Below are positions 55,301-64,000 of a stretch of DNA of 64,000 nucleotides, piece after piece; positions within the stretch are counted from its first letter, which is position 1; each line of letters starts with the position of its first letter. The notes beneath the pieces are model-generated. The model had not been told where the DNA came from and searched no databases. It worked only from the letters and a program-made list of their open reading frames with translations. The DNA comes from Tetrapyrgos nigripes (Eukaryota; Basidiomycota; Agaricomycetes; Agaricales; Campanellaceae), in the NCBI GenBank assembly GCA_013368315.1, contig JAACJM010000122.1, positions 186,001 through 250,000 on the forward strand, read 5' to 3'. The translations under genes were made by a program, and so were the position numbers.

Positions 55301-58264
55301 TACCCTCCTAACGAACGACGTGCTACTCGTCCTTTCCAAATTATCCATACGGATTTACATGAATACCCCACGATATCTTACCACAAGTACAAGTATATAA
55401 TCGTCTTCTTTGATGATTACACTTCAGATGCTTGGATACGTTTTCTTAAAGACAAAAAACAACCACTGACTGCCACTCGCCAGTTCCTTGCGATGGTAGA
55501 AACACAATATAAGACGAAAGTCGAACAGTGGATGTCTGATATGGGTGGTGAATTCATCAAAGGCACCTATCGAGAAATGTTACTCGAGAAGGGTGTTAAA
55601 ATCCTTAACAGTGCACCATACATTCATCAACAGAATGGTCGAGCGGAGCGCTTTATACGCACCCTAATGGATAAGTCATTGGCAATAATGAAGTTAGCAT
55701 GTCTACCTGAATCTTGGTGGGAATATGCTGTCCGTCATGGATTGTATGTCTATCGATGTACTCCCTTACGACGACACAAATGGATAACTCCATTTGAAAT
55801 GCTTGAAAAAGAAAAACCGCGTATTGATCATCTACGAGTTTTTGGCTGTGGAGCTTATGTCTTTAAACCCGAGGAAACTCGAAAGAACAAACTCGCTTCC
55901 AAGTCAGAACTCATGACATATCTTGGTATAGCACCAGGAGAACGTGGAAATCTTTTCATGCGTACAAACAATGCGGAATTTACATCCCCGCAAGCCGTGT
56001 TTGAGGAAGACTTCTTTCCTCGATGTAAAACTCAATCTCGTAATTCAAAACAACTACCTATCGAGTCATCGCACGGCGATGACACTCCTCTACCACAAAG
56101 CCCTGACGATGATGATGAAGATTTTCATCATCGTCCTCCTCGCATCCCTTCAACAAGGAGACCTGATCAGCTTCGTGACGACGAACCTGAACAGGATCCA
56201 CCGCCTTCGTCTCCGGATAGTGACTCTGAGCCGAGAAGAACGGTAACACCGCCGCCAGTGGAGACACCACCTCCTCAGGCACCTCGAAAACCCAGAGCTC
56301 CTAGACAAAGACGGCCACCAACAGAACCAACGCGTCGAAGCGAGCGTACTGGTACTGTACCTAAACGATACGGGGATAAACACCCTGTAGAAGTTGAACG
56401 CGATCTTGAACCTCAAATCGCGGCTGATAAAAGAGCGGAAGCAAAAGCTAAAGCAGAGAGAGACGCTCGGAAGGAAAACCGACGTCAAGAAGCTGCAGAG
56501 CAACAGGTTCCCGGACCTAGTTCTGCATCCGGAAGCGCACCCCAGGGGGAGCAGCAAGCCGAGAGTGATAACTCTGCGCGCCCTGAATCAGAAGAAATGG
56601 CAGAACCATGCCGTGAAGGGGGAGTATCTATAAATTTCTTGCTTATGCAGGCAATTGCTCCTGGAGAAATCGATTCCCACTTGCTTATTCAGAAAGTTAC
56701 TTCGAAGAATGATGGGAATCAACCGAATGTTCGTAATATTCGCGAATGGACATTCAAAGATATTGCTCGCTTACCTATAGCTGAGCAAGAGGAATGGAAA
56801 GTCGCTTGCCGCGAAGAACTAGAGGCTCTTCGCAAGCGCGACACCTATGAATTGGTCGAAAGACCTAAAGATAGGAAAGTTATCAAAAACCGATGGGTCT
56901 TCGACATCAAAACTGATGGTCGTAAAAAGGCAAGACTCGTTGCAAAAGGTTTTTCACAGGTCGAAGGCATAGACTTTGATCAAATATACTCGCCTGTTGT
57001 TCGATTCGAGACTGTGCGCTTAATCTTCGCTTTAGCAGCACTTAAGGGCTGGCACGTGTCCGGTGTCGATGTCCGATCTGCCTATTTATATGGCTTACTC
57101 GATGAAGAAATCTATATGGAACAACCGGAAGCCTTTAAAGTAAAAGGACAAGAGCATAAAGTCGTCCGGCTTCTTCGTGCTCTTTACGGACTCAAACAAG
57201 CAGGACTTGCGTGGTGGAAAAGTCTTGATAAGTCCATGGCGGAACTTGGTTTTAAACGAATCATTTCCGACGCCGGAATCTTCATTCACAAACGCTATGA
57301 CGCCAACAATAATCTTATTGAAAATTCTATCGTTATTGCTGTAGTCTATGTCGATGACGCTCTATTCTGTGGAGCTAACAAAACCTTAGTCTTACGACTC
57401 AAAGGAGACTTTATGAAGAGATGGGAATGTAGGGACCTAGGCGATGCCAAAGAATTCCTTAGGATGAGAATTACCAGGAAAGGCAGCAAGATCTCTTTAG
57501 ACCAGTGCGCTTATCTGGATAAAATCCTAGAGACTTATGGAATGCAAAACGCGAAAGCTTCTGCTACCCCATTACCTGGCAATTATCACCCTCTTCCTCT
57601 TCCAAATGACACTCCTGTCAATTATACTCTTCGTCAAAGTTATCAGGAGATAATCGGATCCTTACTCTACTTAATGTTAGGAACACGTCCTGATATTTCC
57701 TTTGCTGTCACAAAACTTGCGCAATTTGCTGCAAACCCCTCACAAGAACACTACAATAGGGCAAAAGACATTTGCCGTTATCTAGTTGGCACTAGAAAAT
57801 ATGCTCTTGTGTACAACGGTCGAGGGGGAGAAGGCTTATCAGCCTACACAGACTCCGACTGGGGATCAGATCCTGGAACTCGCAAATCTCAAACTGGCTT
57901 CTTCCTACAATTAGCCCAAGCACCATTTAGCTGGACGTCTAGACAACAAAAGACAGTTGCTCTATCTTCGACTGAAGCTGAATACATGGCACTTAGTGAC
58001 TGCAGTCGACAAGTCTGTTGGTTCAAGACTCTTCTCAGTGAAATCGAATATCCTCTTCATGCTATTCCAATTTACGGTGACAATCAGGGATCAATTTTTA
58101 TTGCATCAAACCCTGTCACGGATAAGCGAACGAAACACATTGATATTCGATATCATTTTGTTCGAGAAAAAGTCATCGACGAGACAGTCAAGTTATTCTT
58201 CATTGAAGGAAGCAATAACCCTGCAGATCTACTCACTAAAAGCTTTAGATCGAGTAAAGTTTGA
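52373..58264 (+). CDS. Copia gag-pol polyprotein
   Basis: A single frame of 1,963 residues. Domains in order: a UBN2-type Gag (about 5-230, with TAKKLWTTLKETYG-like sequence); a Gly/Lys/Arg-rich segment (about 260-310) where Copia Gags often have a CCHC knuckle, not seen here; a long Pro/Ser-rich linker; aspartic protease (LLDSGASAHF, about 800); GAG-pre-integrase (LHRRIGHPSRD and LPLCKGCLEGK); integrase core with D, D and E in IIHTDLHEY, SDMGGEF and NGRAERF; reverse transcriptase (NRWVFDIKTDG, about 1505; catalytic YVDD, about 1659); RNase H (YTDSDWGSD and SSTEAEYMAL). No frameshift separates gag from pol, so expression is presumably by cleavage of one precursor. The RNase H end keeps DKRTKHIDIRYHF, typical of the group. 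Confidence 0.95.
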   Translation: MSSNVLMTTVPVFTGVDFNIWADILLSWLQATGLSSVLSSDRPSDAEVSTASPLSAEDAAAQAEAITAAQKKQADWDEKNDKAIGSIRLRLSQALREKTFGITSAKKLWTTLKETYGKPGASAVYTDFKRATSITIPNDAHPGAAIELIRMHFDRVSTAGIPTDTDDTSPPVSMTKIPNFLIVMFIISKLPSRYDYIITQNTQQTISTLHNQNLDDLQSEIINVWESRQGILKGKATANRLSAVKRKDGNPSFQQQQQQRPSGSSSGANGASGSNGNNKGKGKGKGKGKANFRRGGRAGKFEQAKRQGQAHLVNDDMSPMIHTVTVVNTPAAVDTRKPFFMETEKPFDAFFTGTKRAINLARDIGARPSGETVATLEDIVMSHTDPSSFTSLTPAPRPKRTLTERIYWDNLQSSTDGWGNAGNWNGWNSEYPETQTGSDADMACAQGEDASWNEDTLVNTSELGSVFGSTTTESGAKVSQDIRTPVPLIDRLAQDPAAEMMECAMHLGDRFQNPEDPLHIYGEPLRAALNTVAPTGTRGTLSLVQRLAAVRSEMPSGSRPAPPNGMITQSLPSSRVASPTPGTTSTGWEWLTPHLQNEDGRYDELIDWQRDATIGLGGMELPSRAPTPSSMPELRSMSPSLSETSDLEYMSTPPSIGGMSLPTSPVEDTASFGIPSPRPSTPVVTTNAANNYGWSLDSEPSGLDNGYLRSDLNLDLMNKSTDALFPAARNLEAGSSCIYLLHTAPLGLTTPFIYNDLYTSPGGNNKYLCACGTLFSLCQKCKKKRSDTVKIHFSDGWLLDSGASAHFTFDINDFVELSYIKPIPVKTANGFTKIRASGTVLISQRKRVMKLYPVYYIPDLNQRLLSVGQFLNDNMFMRGNSDHITISRNTTFLTFSKRIPEETLYYLPHKSKIVASKANLLIYLINYEILHRRIGHPSRDVLKHVRQHTLGTPEFIIPKELPLCKGCLEGKTPRQAYPPNERRATRPFQIIHTDLHEYPTISYHKYKYIIVFFDDYTSDAWIRFLKDKKQPLTATRQFLAMVETQYKTKVEQWMSDMGGEFIKGTYREMLLEKGVKILNSAPYIHQQNGRAERFIRTLMDKSLAIMKLACLPESWWEYAVRHGLYVYRCTPLRRHKWITPFEMLEKEKPRIDHLRVFGCGAYVFKPEETRKNKLASKSELMTYLGIAPGERGNLFMRTNNAEFTSPQAVFEEDFFPRCKTQSRNSKQLPIESSHGDDTPLPQSPDDDDEDFHHRPPRIPSTRRPDQLRDDEPEQDPPPSSPDSDSEPRRTVTPPPVETPPPQAPRKPRAPRQRRPPTEPTRRSERTGTVPKRYGDKHPVEVERDLEPQIAADKRAEAKAKAERDARKENRRQEAAEQQVPGPSSASGSAPQGEQQAESDNSARPESEEMAEPCREGGVSINFLLMQAIAPGEIDSHLLIQKVTSKNDGNQPNVRNIREWTFKDIARLPIAEQEEWKVACREELEALRKRDTYELVERPKDRKVIKNRWVFDIKTDGRKKARLVAKGFSQVEGIDFDQIYSPVVRFETVRLIFALAALKGWHVSGVDVRSAYLYGLLDEEIYMEQPEAFKVKGQEHKVVRLLRALYGLKQAGLAWWKSLDKSMAELGFKRIISDAGIFIHKRYDANNNLIENSIVIAVVYVDDALFCGANKTLVLRLKGDFMKRWECRDLGDAKEFLRMRITRKGSKISLDQCAYLDKILETYGMQNAKASATPLPGNYHPLPLPNDTPVNYTLRQSYQEIIGSLLYLMLGTRPDISFAVTKLAQFAANPSQEHYNRAKDICRYLVGTRKYALVYNGRGGEGLSAYTDSDWGSDPGTRKSQTGFFLQLAQAPFSWTSRQQKTVALSSTEAEYMALSDCSRQVCWFKTLLSEIEYPLHAIPIYGDNQGSIFIASNPVTDKRTKHIDIRYHFVREKVIDETVKLFFIEGSNNPADLLTKSFRSSKV

Positions 58265-58410
58265 GAAGTTCAGGAAACAATTAGGACTTCAGTTTTATAA
58301 TTGAAGAAATCGCATCGAAAACGTCGAGGCACTGAATCCCTTCCTTCCATGGCTGCTTACAGCGCCTACCTATGCTTACACACACTACCGTGCTGCTTAG
58401 CAAGGGGGAG

Positions 58411-58778
58411 TGTTGAATTGGCGCATTGAGTTGCAGCCATCAACGTATTCTATGTAGAACAATAATAGTAGTTATATATAGAACAATAAGATTATATAGA
58501 CAATAAAGTGTAGTATGACAATAGTCTACGAAACCAGCATTGTTCTATCCAGTACAATAGAATCTTATTGTTACTCTAGTATTAGTTTACATATATTTGT
58601 ACCTCCTAAAAGGTATATAAGGACTTGTAGATAGTCCTCCAAATAACAGGTTTTACACTTAACCCACATCGCTCTACAAGCCTCTAACTAGCCTTATAAG
58701 CTAACTCTTATCCCCAGGTAAGTAGCGTAGTTGCCACTGCGTTTAGTAGTGTACAAGCCGTACCATGCCTGCTTAACA
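58411..58778 (+). repeat. 3' LTR of the Copia element
   Basis: Same sequence as the 5' LTR as far as I can compare by eye over all 368 bp. It is preceded directly by the purine tract and followed by the target duplication GTCAG at 58779. Confidence 0.93.
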
Positions 58779-59547
58779 GTCAGGATAGAGTTTGTCTGAG
58801 TGCGGAATCGAGATCAATCGAGATTGGGTTGTGCACGGGCACTGGTCATCTAGATCTGGTCTGGTGAGTAGGGCTCACTTTCCTACACGCCGAAAGGACA
58901 AAAATATCCGCTCGACGGATAGATGACATTATTTTACTGATATAAGACGTTTCTGTACAAAAATGTGTTTCTGTACGCCTTTCTGCCGAGCGGATATTTT
59001 TGTATTTTCGGCGTGCTATTTCCCTTCTCTGTTTTGACGTGGCGTAGTCCTGCAGGCATGTGGTGTCATTCCTTTACATTTCGCGCTGTCAGCATCCGGC
59101 ACTGAAAGCTTCTTGAATGGACGGGATCGCATTGGGCGTCAATTAGAAGACGTGACAGAGTCACAGTGGGTCCCCATAGTCCCCATGGATTTGGAAGACC
59201 CCGAAGAAATCCAGTCATCTACTCTCTCAAAGCTTCCGTTGGAAATTGGTATCTGCGATGAGGGTTAAGGGTAGAGAGTGATAGCAGAGCGGTCGGACCT
59301 TGACCTTCTGTGTGGGCGACGAAATCGATGTATGTAGTACCCCTGTCTGTGGTATCCTTTGTTCTCATTGAAAGCTGTACATTGCTCCATCAAACCTTGT
59401 TTTTGAGGCTATCCTTAGTTCAGGACTCCCCGTTATCGATAATTCAAATTCTGGGGCTCCTTTGTCTACTTCGCCGCTAGCGGGCCCAAATACTTTGTGT
59501 GTCGAGACAACGTGTTTTTCCCTCGTCCTGGTTGTCTTTCTACCACC
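58779..59547. other. Intergenic upstream of giant gene copy E
   Basis: It contains the MITE at 58886-59015. Otherwise no gene is supported. Near 59507 the CAACGTGT block and, at the 3' end, CTTTCTACCACCATG match the leader of copies C and D, so this is the promoter side of copy E. Confidence 0.6.
58886..59015. mobile_element. Small non-autonomous inverted-repeat element (MITE)
   Basis: A 130-bp element with about 30-bp terminal inverted repeats: left CACGCCGAAAGGACAAAAAT, right the complement ending TGTATTTTCGGCGTG, with few mismatches. Both flanks read CTA, consistent with a 3-bp target duplication as made by PIF/Harbinger-type transposases. The middle (about 70 bp) is AT-rich and non-coding. 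Its ends differ from those of the Harbinger element at 46855, so another element would have mobilised it. Confidence 0.8.
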
Positions 59548-59550
59548 ATG
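59507..59550 (+). promoter_or_regulatory. Conserved leader at the start codon of copy E
   Basis: CAACGTGT, a CTCGT block and CTTTCTACCACCATGTC occur in the same order as upstream of copies C and D, although the surrounding sequence has diverged. It supports the ATG at 59548. Confidence 0.55.
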
Positions 59551-62500
59551 TCGACTCTGGAATATCTTGTCTATCATGTATTTCTACCACCGAAGCTACC
59601 CGAGAAAGACGCAGAAGAGCACATGGTCATCAACGAGACTGCCTTGTGCAGAACGGTTCTGAAGTCCGCCACAAAATACCTGGGTTCAGGGCTTGTTGCT
59701 GAAGAGTACCGTTCGGATCGGAGAGTGCTCGTCGGTATGCTGGATCATTTGGCGAAGTCTCAGGCTGCAGGGGAGATGATGACTGAGGTATTGAAGGATT
59801 CGTTCTTGAGTATGAGGGAAGGAGGTAAATTGCTTGTTTTTTGTCTCAGTGATATAACATTGACCACCTTCGCGATTTTCAGACGTCCGTGCTTTCTTGG
59901 TACGCGAGCAGAACGCTGGCGTTATCTTCAGGAAGCATGCAACTGAGGTCGTCTATGAAGCCTTCGAGGTACAGCCGCCGACGGAAAAGGTCACGTCTAC
60001 GCAAGGGAAGCTATCCTGCTCCTATCCCGGCCCAGCTATCTCTATTCCTCTCCATCATTTCGAATATCCCTTGTTCCTGCGAGAGTTATCTTCCTTTCTC
60101 GTCCAAATGGACTCCGACACTCTTGATTCCGCTGCTACGTCCAAGAAAGCTGGGGCCAAGGTCATTGAGCGGGTATCAGAAATCTGCGGGTACCCCATGC
60201 GGGTACACAGCGGGTACATGCGGGTGATGCGGGTGATGCGGGTACCCATTACCCTTTGCTTATCATGTAGAATCTTAGTTGATTAAGCCTTCTAATTGCT
60301 CTTTTTATTGTGTAGATAGTCCTTTCAAAATGCAGAGTCTGTTGTGTAGCAATTTCACAAAGAACAGAACGCGCTGTCGGTATTGAGGTAAAATCATTCA
60401 TACAAAAATGATGGGATTTACGCTCATCCTCGTTATATCACTTCCCTTTTGACTGGTATCTTGCGTGGCGTTGGAAAGCCCGTAGATATACCACGTATCC
60501 ACAAGCATATTGCTGACGAAGTCCTTTGGGATAAAGCTCGTCTTCCTTGGCGTCGGTCCATGGTTTGGTCGGTAATTCGCATTGCCCTCCAAACTTATTT
60601 TACTCGGCGTGGGGCTAATAGCGAGTACAAGACGTTCATGATACTCGTCATGTGTGATATATTGGAGGACGCTGTCAAAGCCCGTTTTGTCAACGATTTG
60701 TTGTTCATTATGCGGGCTAAAATCGCTGTTCGCGTCTCCAAACTTGGGTCCTCGGCCCCTGGCTTTGCTTTAGAGCGAGCAAAAGACGTTTCCGAGAGAG
60801 TGGAAGCTGTCCTCAAGGCTCGTTGGGTCGATATTCACAATGCGCAGGCAGAGTCTCCCCCTTGGGACGCTGATTTTCTTTGTGCTTGGGCGGAACGGGA
60901 TACACTCCTGACTCTTCCAAAGTCCCGTCAGTACATCCAGAATGTTTTGACCCCTACGAGCAACGAGACGATTCCCGACAGATTCTAGCCCAATTGTCCT
61001 CGCCGGCCACTCCGAGATCTCAAACGCTTCCAGAACTGTACCCCATCATTCCTGAAAGCCGCCTTTGCAAAGGAGACGTACATTGCATTGGCAGACTTGG
61101 AGCTTTCCATTGAGAACAATCTTGACGAGTGGCTTGACGAATACAGTTCCTATCCGACGGCTTCTTCTATCCTTTACGATATCATAATCGAATATTGGTC
61201 CGTAGCTATCAAACACTACAAGTTCCCAGAGGACAACTCAATCATGATCCTCACTTTGTTTGACCTTTGGGTTGCGTTGGACAAAGTCGTCGTAAAGAAG
61301 ATACCACTCCTCTCCCAGTTTTCTCCCGAAGTGCCTCCGGAGTTGTTTGAACCTCTTCTGCTACGCAAGTCTTCCTCTATTCGTCGACTTGTTCAGATCC
61401 ATCGCTACCTCCGGTTTCGTCACGAGAACGCAAAGCAGGGGTCTGTATTCACGGACCCCACGCAAAGTAACAGTTTGGCGGTCAAATATTTCGATCAGAC
61501 CCCGGCTCTTCAGAAAGCAAAGCAGGATATCGAGATGGCTGCTCAGCAGAGGAAAGATGAAAAACGGATGGAGTGGACCAAAAAGCGGCAGGAGCACACA
61601 GATCTCACGGACCGTGTCCGTCAGCTTCCATGCGTTGATTTTGGATGGCGCAAGCACTCACGACACTGTGAGAGATGCAGGCTTTTGTCACGGGCAGGAC
61701 GACTCAAAATCACTGTTCATGAATGGCCTCTTCCTTGTGACGACGATTCAGCCAAAACAGTCATTTTCGAGATGAAGGTTCCAGTCGATTTTCGGGTGTG
61801 GAGGGATGCGACATTCGCTCTTCTTAACGACTTGTGTCAACCGCCGGCTCGGGATCACTCCTCCGGTCAGCAGCCGTCGACATATCTATACAATCAGCAG
61901 AACCCCGAGTTAGCAGAATTGCGGACGATGAAGGAGGATGTTGGCGGAATCACCCTGGCATCAGTAGAAAAATCATTTCTCCAGGCTCACTACAAGTCCA
62001 AAAAGGTCGGGAAAGCACTCTTGGAGAAGGATGTTATCGTCCCGAATGGTCTGGCCTTCCAGCTGCATGATATAACCACCGGTAGCTGGCCTGCAAAGCG
62101 ACCATTTCCGTCCGTAAAACTCACGCTTTCTCATCTCTGCACGTTGCGCCTTCCGACCTCTCAAACAGCTTACGACTCGTTGCAACCGTCCATCGAGACG
62201 ACAGAGTACACCCCTAATGCTGCTGTAGCTCATCAGCATAACTGCCGGGATCAGCTCAGTTTGCACGAGTTTCTCTCTTTTGCGACAGTAAGGAGTGGGG
62301 AGAACCTTCAGTGGTTGAATATCGCCAAAGAGATCAAAACTCGTGTGCTGACATTTCACAATGACGAAGTTTATCTTCTGTTGATGCAGACCGCTTTGCA
62401 AGTTGGGAAGATATCAGCATCTGGCGAATTGGACGGACATTCGGATCTCAAATCGCCGAGTTTCTGCAAGACCTTACTTCGCGAACTCGACTACCTCCTG

Positions 62501-64000
62501 ACCGACGTTCAGTCTAATTGGATGGAGGTAACAACCGTTCGCATGATCATCATGATTTGCGGTCGCCTTCTAACTTCGACGAAGGATTGCGAGGTTCAGG
62601 AGCTGGCGTATAGGCTCATGCAGTCCGCAGGGAAGGTGACACATTCCTGGGTGGACTCAATGATGAAGAATCCTGTGGACTCCACCGACGAGAATATGCT
62701 GTCCGAACGCCAAAGAATTATCTCTGAATTGGCGCTTACCTGTATATCGACTTATGACGTCGACAAGAAGCATCTCAAAAGATTGCTGGCTACTCCGGAC
62801 GATATTTCCATCTTTCTTCAATCTTCCATTCACAGATACGACAATACCTCTCTTTCCTGGGACAATTTACCAGAAAACATTCAGATGCTCTTATATCGTT
62901 ACCGACGAGTTGCCCACTTCGTTGAGCTCAGGCTGGCGACCTTGATTCCTCAAGATCGACGCGGAGCCGATCAAGCCATTGCTTCGATTTGGCCGTCGTA
63001 TCGTCGGTCTCTAGACTTCCCCTGCAGTTCTCTTCATCTACCTCACGAGCGTTGGATGCATACTTCCACTAGGGCAGTTGCAAACTATCGTCAGCAGGAG
63101 GTACATCTGAACATTCTGGATGGGCAGCTCCTTGTCGATGGCAAATCACTTTCCAGACTTCCCATGACTATGACCAACCACCAGACGTTCAAAAGGATTT
63201 TTGGTGATGTAAGTGGACTCCATATCTTGATCTTATTCGCGAATTGAGCTGATTTTTGGGTTCATTGATAGCGTCTTCTTGAAGTTATACCGTCTGATGC
63301 CAACGCCGGCCTCGCATTCTCAAGTCGTGATCAAATCAGGGGTTATCAGGTGAGTCAAACAAGTCCACTACATTTTATTTGGCTAACATGAATGCCAGGT
63401 TCACTTTGGTCTGCGTGGCGATGAATTAATCATCCAGGCCCAGTACAATACAAGCCGATTGGAGTTGATACCCCATACCAGGTTACTCGGAGACATTCCA
63501 GAGCTTATGGTGGAGGAATATGTCCACTGGATGGACCTCGATCACCACGAGATTAAGTTCAGACCGTTGGATTTGCCTTGGGCTCAAAGCTCCGATAGCT
63601 GGACGCTGAAGGTCACGGGGGAGGATATGATTCTGATGTCCAAGTTGGACGGGACGAAGCAGTTAATCGACGTACATAGCCGTTCTTTCGCGATGATCTC
63701 TCGATATCTCAAACGGATAGAGCACAGTCAATTCTTGACTGTGACCTACTCTCCTAATTCCGGAATAGATGTCGAACTTCCCAGGTACCAGCTTTCTTTC
63801 CACGTCAACCCAGTCGGCCAAATGGAATGCTTTACATTCCCTGGTATGTGCGTTGATGACAACCCATCCATAGGAACCCTCTATGGACTCGTCAGCATGC
63901 TAGTCCTGAAACCTTCAAGGCCAGGAATGTCTCAGCCCCGCCGTATTCTTATCCCTAATGGACGAATCCGTACCAGAGTAAAGCAGCATCATGTGGAGGT
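59548..64000 (+). pseudogene. Giant DUF6606/DUF3638 gene, diverged copy E, 5' part
   Basis: Exons as read: 59548-59824, 59883-63208 (with an insertion), 63272-63349 and 63399 to the window edge. Exon 1 is 277 nt as in copies C and D, and the product keeps YHVFLPPKLPE, the Cys cluster (CVDFGW to HCERC), HEWPLP, and TFKRIFGD at the end of exon 2. Two lesions are visible: an insertion of about 240 bp near 60174-60415 that brings stop codons and leaves no usable splice acceptor, and an in-frame TAG at 60986-60988. The third intron has a normal GT donor where C and D have GC. Protein similarity to C is clearly lower than between C and D, so it split off earlier. DUF3638 and DUF3645 would lie beyond the edge. 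Confidence 0.8.
60174..60415. mobile_element. Insertion inside exon 2 of copy E
   Basis: Between GTCATTGAGCGG and ATTTACGCTCATCC, adjacent bases in an uninterrupted copy, about 240 bp are added. The left part has repeated GCGGGTA / ATGCGGGTG units (60186-60248); the remainder is AT-rich and contains several stops in each frame. It is flanked by GGG on both sides at most, so no clear target duplication is seen. It could be a small transposon-derived insertion; an intron is unlikely because a stop in the required frame follows the last AG. Confidence 0.5.

Larger units (their letters stand above)
51687..58778 (+). mobile_element. Full-length Ty1/Copia LTR retrotransposon
   Basis: The 7,092-bp element has two 368-bp LTRs in which I see no difference, TG...CA ends, and a 5-bp target duplication (GTCAG on both sides). 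It carries one uninterrupted gag-pol frame, a purine tract (AAGGGGGAG, 58402-58410) directly before the 3' LTR, and a candidate primer-binding site starting TGGGCCCCGAAGG at 52060, a few bases after the 5' LTR. Every expected part is present, so it is likely a young and possibly active insertion. It landed in gene-poor DNA between the Harbinger element and giant gene copy E. Confidence 0.95.

Noticed and set aside
60174..60415. The inserted block in copy E read as an intron
   Set aside because: A GTATCA donor exists, but in the frame needed downstream a TAA follows the last AG, and the block has tandem units unlike the other short introns.

Overview
The window is nuclear DNA from a filamentous basidiomycete, most likely an Agaricomycete. 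The evidence is protein-coding genes cut by many short GT-AG introns of about 50-60 bp, F-box proteins of the agaricomycete 'SPIRMLHPEIL' type, giant DUF6606/DUF3638/DUF3645 proteins, and fungal Copia and PIF/Harbinger transposons. No bacterial features, rRNA or convincing tRNA were seen.

Layout. About 1-12,068 and 22,806-33,767 are the arms of an imperfect inverted duplication of roughly 11 kb around a 10.7-kb single-copy spacer. Each arm carries one copy of a giant gene (about 3,240 codons over six exons) with DUF6606, DUF3638 and DUF3645 regions: copy C (+, 1135-11150) and copy D (-, 32852-23279). The spacer holds two minus-strand genes: a 1,662-residue low-complexity protein in four exons (17008-11513), whose last exon lies inside the left arm, and an F-box protein in two exons (20161-17501). 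It also holds relics of an F-box gene and of a DUF3638-gene promoter. A third, more distant giant copy E starts at 59548 (+) and runs off the right edge.

An F-box family is dispersed through the window: one nearly intact gene (34409-36574), one with an open frame but a damaged N-terminus (42023-44191), one frameshifted and truncated pseudogene (22246-22805), and one deeply decayed fragment (20960-21200). Two of these lie head-to-head with a DUF3638-gene promoter, so the divergent pair itself has been duplicated. A mitochondrial-leader hemerythrin-like gene (37118-38012) faces a decayed inverted copy of itself (38496-39035).

The right third is rich in transposons: a complete PIF/Harbinger element with both genes and terminal inverted repeats (46855-50982), a full-length and apparently very young Copia retrotransposon (51687-58778, 368-bp LTRs with no differences seen, 5-bp target duplication GTCAG), and a 130-bp MITE (58886-59015).

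All three giant copies carry lesions as read here: C has a 1-bp deletion next to the GEGKSS motif, D has an internal frameshift and a 444-bp terminal deletion, and E has a roughly 240-bp insertion and an in-frame stop. The giant family itself shows an ordered motif set (GEGKSS, DESDE, TRGTDLKLP, CMRMRQLGKGQ) resembling motifs I, II, V and VI of SecA/superfamily-2 ATPases. This is the most interesting biological lead in the window. Exon structures were deduced by hand from splice signals, reading phase and comparison of the copies.
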